From Thermodesulfovibrio sp. (GTDB taxonomy: Bacteria > Nitrospirota > Thermodesulfovibrionia > Thermodesulfovibrionales > Thermodesulfovibrionaceae), in the NCBI GenBank assembly GCA_026415995.1, contig JAOAGB010000100.1:1-22263 (forward strand): DNA of 22,263 nt, read 5' to 3'. How positions within the stretch are numbered: position 1 is the first letter of the stretch; each line of letters begins with the position of its first letter. The notes beneath the pieces were generated by a model. It saw only the letters and a list, made by a program, of their open reading frames with translations. It was not told where the DNA came from and ran no database searches. Of this stretch, positions 16,024 to 22,263 are shown piece by piece. Both the position numbers and the translations under genes were made by a program.

Positions 16024-17303
16024 TTGAAGACGATATATCTTTTGCATCATTTTTACGAACTATACTTGAAGATGAAGGTTATCAGGTAAAAGTCTTTCAT
16101 GATCCAGATGTTGCATTAAAATCGGTTTTGAGTTTTTCCCCTCATCTTGTAATTTCAGATTTAAAAATGCCGAAAATGGATGGAATACATTTTATCGAAA
16201 GGGCTAAGGAGATATTACCAGAGACTGTGTTTATAATTATTACTGCCTTTGGGACAATACCTTCTGCAGTAGAGGCAATAAAAAAGGGAGCTATTGACTA
16301 TATAACAAAGCCTCTTTCCTCACCAGAAGAATTTTTAGAACTAATTAAGAAGAATCTTAGCTCTGCAATTAAAATAAGTTCTATAAGTGAGGTGGATACT
16401 AAATCAGAAGAGATTCCTTACGATATTTTGTTTGCCGGTATTGAACAAATCTATAGAATAATCAAAGAAGTGGCGAAAACTGATACGACTCTCATCTTGT
16501 ATGGTGAAACAGGAACCGGTAAATCAGCTATAGCAAAGGCAATTCATAAAATGAGTGGAAGGAAAGGGGATTTTATTGAGATAAATTGTGCTTCTATCCC
16601 AGAATCTCTTATTGAATCAGAGCTTTTTGGATATGAAAAAGGTGCCTTTTCAGGAGCTATTAAACAAAAGCCGGGTAAAATTGAGCTTGCAAAGGATGGA
16701 ACTCTTTTTCTTGATGAAATTGGAGAACTTACCCCAGCTGTTCAGGCAAAATTTTTAAAAGTTTTACAGGACAAAAGTTTTGAACGTTTAGGAGGTCTTG
16801 AAAATATTAAGACAAATGCTCGATTTATAACTGCCACAAACAAAGATCTGAAGCAAATGGTAAAAGATGGAAAGTTTCGAGAGGATTTGTATTTTAGATT
16901 AAATGTTTTTCCTATAAATATACCTCCCCTAAGGGAAAGAAGACCGTCAATACTTAAAATTGCGGAATATCTGATAAATAAGATTTCCCGTAGATTAGGA
17001 AAAGAAAATAAAAGGTTAAACGATAAATCAATAGAAGCTATAAAAACCTATACTTTTCCAGGCAACATAAGAGAACTGGAGAATATGCTTGAAAGAGCCA
17101 TTATTTTATCCAGCTCTGAATATATTGAAATAAAACCTGAAACAATTAATGATTTAGAATTTGACAATCTCAAAGCTATGGAGAAAAAAGCCATAATGGA
17201 GGCTTTAAAAAATACAGGAGGGAACAAAAAGGAAGCTGCTAATTTTCTTGGAATATCATTAAGAACACTCTATTATAAAATTAAAGAATACAAGATAGAA
17301 TAA
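15996..17303 (+). CDS. NtrC-family sigma54-dependent response regulator
   Basis: Protein of 435 residues. Receiver (about 5-120): E11-D12-D13, phospho-acceptor D55 (ISDLKMP), T83 and K105. AAA+ domain (about 143-380): Walker A GETGTGKS (170-177), the sigma54-contact loop GAFSGA (216-221, with Ser in place of the usual Thr of GAFTGA), Walker B GTLFLDEIG (235-243), and FREDLYFRL (294-302) carrying R295 and R301. Fis-type helix-turn-helix at the C-terminus (about 400-432, NKKEAANFLGISLRTLYYKI). It activates transcription from sigma54 promoters when phosphorylated. A purine-rich AAGGAGAAGG precedes ATG 15996. It overlaps the kinase gene by 28 bases, which makes the kinase its cognate partner. No convincing sigma54 promoter was found in the window, so its targets are probably elsewhere. 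Confidence 0.92.
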   Translation: MAHNSRILIVEDDISFASFLRTILEDEGYQVKVFHDPDVALKSVLSFSPHLVISDLKMPKMDGIHFIERAKEILPETVFIIITAFGTIPSAVEAIKKGAIDYITKPLSSPEEFLELIKKNLSSAIKISSISEVDTKSEEIPYDILFAGIEQIYRIIKEVAKTDTTLILYGETGTGKSAIAKAIHKMSGRKGDFIEINCASIPESLIESELFGYEKGAFSGAIKQKPGKIELAKDGTLFLDEIGELTPAVQAKFLKVLQDKSFERLGGLENIKTNARFITATNKDLKQMVKDGKFREDLYFRLNVFPINIPPLRERRPSILKIAEYLINKISRRLGKENKRLNDKSIEAIKTYTFPGNIRELENMLERAIILSSSEYIEIKPETINDLEFDNLKAMEKKAIMEALKNTGGNKKEAANFLGISLRTLYYKIKEYKIE

Positions 17304-17311
17304 AAAGCTGC

Positions 17312-18268
17312 TTAAATATCTGAATAAGTCTTTGATAGTATTTCTTTCCCACCTCTTTTTAGTAAATCCTCTGCAAGTTCCTTACCAAGTTTTTCTGCTT
17401 CTTTTAAAATATTAGTTTCAGAAATAAAACGGTATTGTCTTTTACCTTTTATTGGTTCAATTTTTGCCTCAGGATCTCCAATCATTGCTATTAATGTTAA
17501 ACAATTTTTTTCTAATCTTGCATGACAGGCAAGAGGAACTTGACAACCTCCTCCCATAACAGATAAAAAAGCTCTCTCAGCAATAAGACAAATATAAGTA
17601 TTTAGATGATTCAATGGTTTTACTAATTCATTAACAAATTCATCATCAATTCTTGTTTCAATTCCTATTGCTCCTTGACCTATTGCAGGGATCATAATTT
17701 CATTGGAAAAAGTTTCTGTAACTATATTATTGTATCCCATTCTCTTAACTCCTGCTATGGCAAGAACAATAGCATCGAATTGTCCTTCTTTTAATTTTCT
17801 GATACGAGTATCCACATTACCTCTTAAAGGTTTTATTATTAAATCTTTTCTCAATGCTTTTAACTGAACAGTTCTTCTTAAGCTACTTGTCCCTACTGTT
17901 GAGTTTTCTGGAAGCTCTTTCAATAGGTTATCATCTTTACTTATAAGTGCATCTCTTGGGTCTTCTCTTTCACATATGGCACAAATGTGCAAACCTTGTG
18001 GCATTTCTGTAGGAACATCTTTCATGCTATGGACAGCTAAATCTATTCTTTTTGAAAGCAAAGCCTCTTCTATTTCCTTAACAAATAATCCTTTGCCACC
18101 TATTTTTGCTAAAGGTGCATCAAGAATCTTATCGCCTGTTGTTTTTATTTTTTCTATTTTAACTTCTAATTTAGGATACATTGAAAGGAGTTTTTCTTTA
18201 ATCCAGTTTGCCTGCCATAAAGCCAATTTACTGCCTCTTGTCCCTATAATAATTTTATTCCTCTTCAT
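17312..18268 (-). CDS. hemC: hydroxymethylbilane synthase (porphobilinogen deaminase)
   Basis: Protein of 318 residues, close to the usual length of about 310. It joins four porphobilinogen units into hydroxymethylbilane in the cytoplasm. Visible: IIGTRGSKLALWQ at the N-terminus, the catalytic aspartate D84 in HSMKDVP (80-86), the phosphate-binding TSSLRR (128-132 region) and LRGNVDTRIRKL (149-159), and C242 in GGCQVP, which carries the dipyrromethane cofactor. The ATG at 18268 overlaps the end of hemA by 14 bases. The only strong Shine-Dalgarno sequence (GGAGG, 18289-18285) is 16 bases from this ATG but 4 and 10 bases from in-frame TTG codons at 18280 and 18274, so the true start may be a TTG adding 2-4 residues. 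It is the last gene of the - strand heme operon and converges with the regulator gene across 8 bases. Confidence 0.95.
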   Translation of the reverse strand: MKRNKIIIGTRGSKLALWQANWIKEKLLSMYPKLEVKIEKIKTTGDKILDAPLAKIGGKGLFVKEIEEALLSKRIDLAVHSMKDVPTEMPQGLHICAICEREDPRDALISKDDNLLKELPENSTVGTSSLRRTVQLKALRKDLIIKPLRGNVDTRIRKLKEGQFDAIVLAIAGVKRMGYNNIVTETFSNEIMIPAIGQGAIGIETRIDDEFVNELVKPLNHLNTYICLIAERAFLSVMGGGCQVPLACHARLEKNCLTLIAMIGDPEAKIEPIKGKRQYRFISETNILKEAEKLGKELAEDLLKRGGKEILSKTYSDI

Positions 18269-19556
18269 GATCAATTCCAAATAGCCTCCTTGCTGCAAAA
18301 ATTAAAATTTCTTTGGTATCACTATTATTTTTAAGAGCAACTGTCGGCTCATGCATTATCTTATTTATTATGCTATGGGTAAGATAATCAATGGAATTTA
18401 ATAATTCAGGGGGTAAATCTTTAAATTTAGATTTAAATTTTTCCACTTCCTCTTGTCTTATAATTTCTGCTTTATTTCTAATAGAAACAATTACTGGAAC
18501 GCTATCAAGGGAGTTTAACCACTGGAAAAATTTTTCCGTTTCTTCACATACAATTCCAAGAGCTTTCTCAGCTTCCTTTCTGCGTTCAAGGATATTTGAA
18601 TCAACCACATCTTGAAGGTCATCTATGTTATACAGATAGACATTGTCAAGATTATTACAGGCTGGATCAATATTTCTTGGAACAGATATGTCAATTAAAA
18701 ATATAGGTTTATGCTTTCTTGATAACATTACCTCCCTTATCATCTTTTCATTTATTACATAATGAGGAGCACCAGTTGAACATATTACAATATCAACTTT
18801 TATAAGTTGTTCCTTTAAGTTTTCAAAGGAAACCGCTTTTCCATTAAATTCCTTAGACAGTTCCTTTGCTCTTTCATAGGTTCTATTTGTCACATATATA
18901 TTGTTAACACCGCTTCCAATTAGATGCCTTATGGCAAGTTCAGCCATCTCTCCAGCCCCAACAAGAAGGACAGATTTTTTTGAGAGTTCATCGAACACTT
19001 TCTTAATAAGTCCAACAGCTGCATAACTTACAGATACAGGATTTTCTCCAATTCTGGTTTCATTTCGTACTCTCTTAGCTGTAAAAAAGGCTCTATTCAT
19101 AAGATGATTAAATATAAGAGATGTTGTTCTTTCAGAAAGAGCAAGTTCATATGCTTCCTTTACTTGTCCAGTGATCTGAGGTTCTCCTACTATCATTGAA
19201 TCAAGGCTGGAGGTAACTTTAAAAAGGTGTTCCACTGCCTCTTTTTCCTTATAAATGTATAAATAATTTATAAATTCTCTACGATCAATTCTATGAAAAT
19301 TTGAAAGAAAATCGATAATAATTTCTTCAATATTCTTTTTGCCTTCAATCGTTTTTTCAGTATTACTTGAACCTGAATGATATGCATATATTTCTACTCT
19401 ATTACATGTTGAAAATATTAAAGCTTCGTTAATTGCATGGTTATTCATTAAATATCTCAAACCTTCTTTAATTGATTCTTTACTATTAAAGGCTAATTTT
19501 TCTCTTATCTCAACAGGTGCTGTTTTATGGTTGACTCCGATAACTATTAGACTCAT
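18255..19556 (-). CDS. hemA: glutamyl-tRNA reductase
   Basis: Protein of 433 residues. It reduces glutamyl-tRNA(Glu) to glutamate-1-semialdehyde with NADPH, the first step of the C5 tetrapyrrole route. Visible: the N-terminal VGVNHKTAPVEIREKLAF-type start, the nucleophile C51 in FSTCNRVEIY, the substrate region GEPQITGQVKEAY (124-136), the NADPH-binding loop LVGAGEMA (198-205), TNRT (223-226) and a C-terminal dimerisation helix region rich in Lys/Glu. It starts by a four-base overlap (ATGA) with the HemX/CcsA-like gene and ends overlapping hemC. No Shine-Dalgarno sequence precedes it, so coupling to the upstream gene is likely. This hemX-like/hemA/hemC order resembles the Bacillus hemAXCDBL logic. 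The later genes hemD, hemB and hemL are not in the window. Confidence 0.96.
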   Translation of the reverse strand: MSLIVIGVNHKTAPVEIREKLAFNSKESIKEGLRYLMNNHAINEALIFSTCNRVEIYAYHSGSSNTEKTIEGKKNIEEIIIDFLSNFHRIDRREFINYLYIYKEKEAVEHLFKVTSSLDSMIVGEPQITGQVKEAYELALSERTTSLIFNHLMNRAFFTAKRVRNETRIGENPVSVSYAAVGLIKKVFDELSKKSVLLVGAGEMAELAIRHLIGSGVNNIYVTNRTYERAKELSKEFNGKAVSFENLKEQLIKVDIVICSTGAPHYVINEKMIREVMLSRKHKPIFLIDISVPRNIDPACNNLDNVYLYNIDDLQDVVDSNILERRKEAEKALGIVCEETEKFFQWLNSLDSVPVIVSIRNKAEIIRQEEVEKFKSKFKDLPPELLNSIDYLTHSIINKIMHEPTVALKNNSDTKEILIFAARRLFGIDHEEE

Positions 19557-20359
19557 AACGGTTTATGAAAACTCTCTGTTAATAAATTGATACCAAAAAA
19601 ACCAAATATTATTAAAAGAAACGCGAAGATTGTAAGATAGGCAGCTCTCTTCTTTCTCCAGTCTCCCTTAACTCTTAAATAAAAAATTGATAGATAGACT
19701 ATCCATGTAAGAAAGCTCCATATTTCTTTTGGATCAAATAAAAATCCTAATAAAGATATATACTTAGCGAATCCCACAATTAAAGCAATAGTATAAATAG
19801 GAAAACCCCAAAATATAAGATGATAATTTATTTTATCAAGCACTTCAAGATTGGGAATAATGCTTTCAAGTCCACCAAATTTTTTAGCTTTTATTGCTCG
19901 TTCTTGAATTAAATAGAGAATACTAAAAATAAAGGCTAAGCTGAATAAAGCTATACCAAAAACTGCCATAAGAGCATGAATATCTATCCATATACTTTTT
20001 AGTTCAGGCTTTATTGAGGGAATAGTTCTTGGAAAAAAGGCGCTAACAAACATAAAGGCAAAGCTAAGTATTATAATGAAATTTAAAATTTTTGCTTTAT
20101 TCCTAAAAAAGATAAAAAACGATATAAATAAAATGCTCCAGGCAAAAAAAGAATTTGCTTCATGCATAGAAAAAACAGGTGCTTGAGCAGATTTTAAGTA
20201 TCTTAATGCTAAATAAATAGAATGAAGAATAAAACCTGAAAGACTGCAAACTAAAACCGCTTTGTCTAAATCTTGCTTTTTCCTAACAATACCGGCAATA
20301 CTGAGAAGAAATCCCGCAAAATAGAGTGTAAGTGCTAATTCAAAAAAGATGGTTCCCAT
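19553..20359 (-). CDS. HemX/CcsA-family membrane protein (cytochrome c assembly domain)
   Basis: Protein of 268 residues with about eight hydrophobic segments, of the CcsA/HemX/CcmC superfamily. Family landmarks: PVFSMHEANSFFAW (61-74), W124 and H128 in SIWIDIHALMAVFG, GFPIYTIALIVGF (185-197), DPKEIWSFLTWI (209-220), WRKKRAAYL (234-242) and FFGINLL with H265. The tryptophan motif of heme-handling CcsA proteins (WGxYWxWD before PKE) is missing: the sequence reads LLGFLFDPKE. A His usually found before the last arginine-rich loop is Tyr (Y227). This fits the HemX type, which is linked to hemA rather than to cytochrome c ligation. The start is ATG 20359, sharing a base with the stop of the upstream gene (TAATG). 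It probably modulates heme synthesis at the membrane; the function is inferred from position. Confidence 0.8.
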   Translation of the reverse strand: MGTIFFELALTLYFAGFLLSIAGIVRKKQDLDKAVLVCSLSGFILHSIYLALRYLKSAQAPVFSMHEANSFFAWSILFISFFIFFRNKAKILNFIIILSFAFMFVSAFFPRTIPSIKPELKSIWIDIHALMAVFGIALFSLAFIFSILYLIQERAIKAKKFGGLESIIPNLEVLDKINYHLIFWGFPIYTIALIVGFAKYISLLGFLFDPKEIWSFLTWIVYLSIFYLRVKGDWRKKRAAYLTIFAFLLIIFGFFGINLLTESFHKPL

Positions 20360-21045
20360 TAGAAACAACCAAGTTCACATTTTCGAATTTTTATTTTAAG
20401 TTCGTTTGCCATTTTTCCTACTTCAATATAAGGAACTTTAAGTTCTTCAGCAATTTCTCTTGCCTCTGAACATGTAATTTTCCCATCATTACTTTTTTCT
20501 TTTAATAATTTTTCAATAAGTTTTTTTTGCTGAATTTTTTCAATCTCTGACATTATTTCCTCCATTGAATAATTATCTTCTATTAATAAATCAGCTATAG
20601 CAAGAATAGCCTTGCCAGAAGGTTTTATTTGTTCACTAACTTTACCATTGATAAATATTATAACATCAGGAAGCATGACTCTTACCAGAGAGTTACCTTC
20701 AAGAATAACTATAATTCCATCTTTATCATTAGTTTCTTTAAAAGACAAGAGAATGTCTGTTTTTAATTTATCAACAATTGCAATCAAACTTTCTTCGGAA
20801 GCTCTTATCCAATAGACACAATCAGCTCCTGCCTTTTTCATTCTTTCGGTGTCTTTTCCCGGTTTTTCTATAAATTCAGAGTCTGTAGTAATATTTGCAT
20901 CTTTAGAGATTTTAGAATATTTTATAGATATGATAAAAATTTGATTATTTAAGGCTTTAACATACCTGATAAAATTTTCTATAAAAGTAGTTTTTCCAGC
21001 ACCGCTTTTAGCAGAGCCGACCCCAATTATAAGAGGCAAAATCAT
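20359..21045 (-). CDS. MobB-like P-loop NTPase with a Cys-containing C-terminal domain
   Basis: Protein of 228 residues. The N-terminus has a deviant Walker A, AKSGAGKTT (12-20), with the extra Lys (K13) seen in MobB/MinD/ParA-like P-loops. Around 40-80 it follows the MobB pattern (IKYSK, DTERMKKAGADCV). A later segment LPDVIIFINGKVS (125-137) fits the NTPase core. The C-terminal part (about 180-228) is a small helical domain (GKITCSEAREIAEEL, then VPYIEVGKMANEL) ending CELGCF, with C192, C223 and C227. It may bind metal or a cofactor. MobB itself adapts molybdopterin dinucleotide synthesis; no mob or moa gene is visible here, so this may be a MobB paralogue serving the heme operon it heads. 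The start at ATG 21045 has no Shine-Dalgarno sequence. Its stop shares a base with the HemX-like start. Confidence 0.7.
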   Translation of the reverse strand: MILPLIIGVGSAKSGAGKTTFIENFIRYVKALNNQIFIISIKYSKISKDANITTDSEFIEKPGKDTERMKKAGADCVYWIRASEESLIAIVDKLKTDILLSFKETNDKDGIIVILEGNSLVRVMLPDVIIFINGKVSEQIKPSGKAILAIADLLIEDNYSMEEIMSEIEKIQQKKLIEKLLKEKSNDGKITCSEAREIAEELKVPYIEVGKMANELKIKIRKCELGCF

Positions 21046-21168
21046 AATGTTATAGTCTTTAATATTTTTTAACTTTTTTCAAGTTTTTAAATTTTTATAA
21101 AATTAAAACCTCCATATTTTAAAATAAATTAAAGATAAAAAATATAAATTGAGGATGAAATACCTAAT
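21046..21168. other. very AT-rich divergent promoter region
   Basis: This gap separates the - strand heme operon from the + strand SfsA fusion and is about 14% GC by hand count. On the + strand TATAAA (21143-21148) could be a -10 for the fusion gene, without a clear -35. On the - strand TATAAC (21054-21049) lies three bases before ATG 21045, too close for a normal leader. A five-codon reading frame (ATG 21155 to TGA 21172) ends overlapping the fusion start. A GGAGG on the - strand (21112-21107 region) has no start codon at a useful distance. No coding sequence is seen. Confidence 0.5.
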
Positions 21169-22263
21169 ATGATAAATTATCCTTTTAATTTTGAGAAAAT
21201 AAATGCTACTTTTGTTAGCAGAGAAAATCGTTTTCTCGTCAAAGCTCAATTGAACGAAAATATTATTGATTGTTATCTTCCAAATCCAGGACGGCTTTGG
21301 GAACTTTTAATTCCTGGCGAGACGGAATTGATATTAGTAAGAAATACTTCCTCTTCAAAAATTCCCTTTCTCGTATTAGCTTGTAAGAAAGAGGATAAAT
21401 TAGTATTGCTTCATACCCATATTACTAATAAGATCATCAAAGCGCTTATAAACGATCAAAAGCTTAATCCATTCAAAGGCTTTAGAGTAATTTCTGAAGA
21501 AGTTAAAATTGAACGTAGCAGATTTGATCTTCTTCTTGAAAATAGTAATGATAAGTTATATCTTGAGGTAAAGACATGTACACTTTTTGGTAACAGAGTT
21601 GCTATGTTTCCTGATGCTATTACCGAAAGAGGCAGAAGGCATCTAATGGAACTTAATAGATTGGCTGAAAATGGCATTAAAACCTCAGTAATATTTGTTG
21701 TAATGAATCCTGATGTAGAATTTTTTCTTCCTGCCTACCATATTGATTATCAATTTGCAAAAGCCTTTATGAATGTGAAAAATTTGGTTAATCTAAAAGC
21801 GATTGCTTTGGACTGGGATAAGCATTTTAATTATGTAAAAAAGGTGAAAGAGTTAAAAATTCCCTTTTCATTTATTGAAAAGACTTTGAATGACAGAGGC
21901 GTATACCTTTTAATAACTCAATTAAATAGTGCTGAATTTATAAAAATTGGAAAGATTGGGGAAAAGCACTTTCCTGCAGGCTATTATGTTTATGTTGGTA
22001 AAGCAAAGAAAGGACTTTTCAGTAGAATAGAAAGACATAGGCGAAAGCTGAAGAAAATGCATTGGCATATTGATTACCTTCTGAAAAAAGCACGTCTGAT
22101 TAAAGACTTACCAATAGTAACAGATGAAAATATTGAATGCACTTTAGCAGATAGATTATTAAAAATAAGCGATGGTGCATTACCTGAATTTGGTTCATCG
22201 GATTGTTATTGTAAGAGTCATCTCTTTTATTTTAGAGAAAATCCACTTCATAAACGGGATTTT
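21169..22263 (+). CDS. sfsA: SfsA-family nuclease fused to a DUF123 GIY-YIG domain (3' end cut by the window)
   Basis: An open frame runs from ATG 21169 to the window edge (365 residues, no stop reached). Residues 1 to about 235 match SfsA: the OB-like N-terminus (NRFLVKA, CYLPNPGRLWELL), then a PD-(D/E)xK core with D120 (RSRFDLLLE) and E133/K135 (YLEVKTC), TERGRRHLMEL (152-162) and VVMNPDV. Residues about 242-360 match DUF123, a GIY-YIG branch: RGVYLL (243-248), FPAGYYVYVGKA (268-279), R286 (FSRIERH) and HWHIDYLLKKA (298-308). SfsA is named for sugar-fermentation stimulation and has reported DNA/RNA nuclease activity. Two nuclease folds in one chain suggest a combined nucleic-acid enzyme. 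The end looks close, since FYFRENPL is near the usual DUF123 terminus. A GAGG at 21151 is 14 bases from the ATG, so initiation is not strongly marked. Confidence 0.88.
   Translation, partial: MINYPFNFEKINATFVSRENRFLVKAQLNENIIDCYLPNPGRLWELLIPGETELILVRNTSSSKIPFLVLACKKEDKLVLLHTHITNKIIKALINDQKLNPFKGFRVISEEVKIERSRFDLLLENSNDKLYLEVKTCTLFGNRVAMFPDAITERGRRHLMELNRLAENGIKTSVIFVVMNPDVEFFLPAYHIDYQFAKAFMNVKNLVNLKAIALDWDKHFNYVKKVKELKIPFSFIEKTLNDRGVYLLITQLNSAEFIKIGKIGEKHFPAGYYVYVGKAKKGLFSRIERHRRKLKKMHWHIDYLLKKARLIKDLPIVTDENIECTLADRLLKISDGALPEFGSSDCYCKSHLFYFRENPLHKRDF

Noticed and set aside
17304..17320. AAGC/GCTT inverted repeat between the regulator and hemC as a bidirectional terminator
   Set aside because: Four base pairs with a one-base loop cannot form a stable hairpin.
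17970..17990. TGGCAC followed by TGCA, similar to a sigma54 promoter
   Set aside because: The GG-to-GC spacing is one base short and it lies inside hemC; no good sigma54 site was seen in any intergenic gap.
21078..21105. Possible intrinsic terminator, stem AACTT/AAGTT followed by T-rich sequence
   Set aside because: Only five A/T-rich base pairs, and it lies upstream of both divergent genes rather than after one.

Overview
The window is a compact, AT-rich stretch of bacterial chromosome (roughly one third GC by eye) carrying seventeen protein genes. The last gene runs off the right edge. I see no tRNA, rRNA, insertion sequence, prophage gene or CRISPR array. The gene mix is a HemX/CcsA-hemA-hemC cluster, GlgA beside a two-zinc GalT-like protein, GAF/PAS histidine kinases, an NtrC-type regulator, an M16 peptidase pair and an SfsA-GIY-YIG fusion. 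Together with low GC and very tight packing, this suggests a thermophilic Nitrospirota such as Thermodesulfovibrio. That assignment is inference, not proven by any single gene.

Layout. (1) 21-4873, + strand: a YhaO/SbcD-like phosphoesterase, a YhaN/SbcC-like coiled-coil ATPase with a transmembrane hairpin, and a histone-deacetylase-fold amidohydrolase. They are spaced or overlapped so closely that they form one unit. (2) 13722-4938, - strand: galT-like, glgA, a soluble multi-sensor histidine kinase, a stand-alone receiver, a catalytic M16 peptidase, a non-catalytic M16 partner and a SIMPL-domain exported protein. Five of the six junctions overlap (three of them ATGA, one TAATG, one a 23-base overlap); only the SIMPL gene has a gap of 40 bases. 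(3) 13775-17303, + strand: an RNase Z-like metallo-beta-lactamase protein, a membrane histidine kinase and its NtrC-type sigma54 activator. (4) 21045-17312, - strand: a MobB-like P-loop protein, a HemX/CcsA-like membrane protein, hemA and hemC, the entry to tetrapyrrole synthesis from glutamyl-tRNA. (5) 21169 to the edge, + strand: an SfsA nuclease-like domain fused to a DUF123 GIY-YIG domain.

Units 2 and 3 diverge from a 52-base gap with a perfect palindromic double -10 element (13759-13770). Units 4 and 5 diverge from a very AT-rich 123-base gap (21046-21168). Convergent ends at 4874-4937 and 17304-17311 have no convincing intrinsic terminator.

Most genes belong to known families and I do not claim a wholly new system. 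The best leads are the SfsA-GIY-YIG fusion, the split-active-site M16 pair in an operon with a kinase/receiver pair and glycogen genes, the second kinase whose first membrane helix lies upstream of every canonical start codon, the HemX-like protein lacking the heme-handling tryptophan motif, and the shared palindromic promoter.
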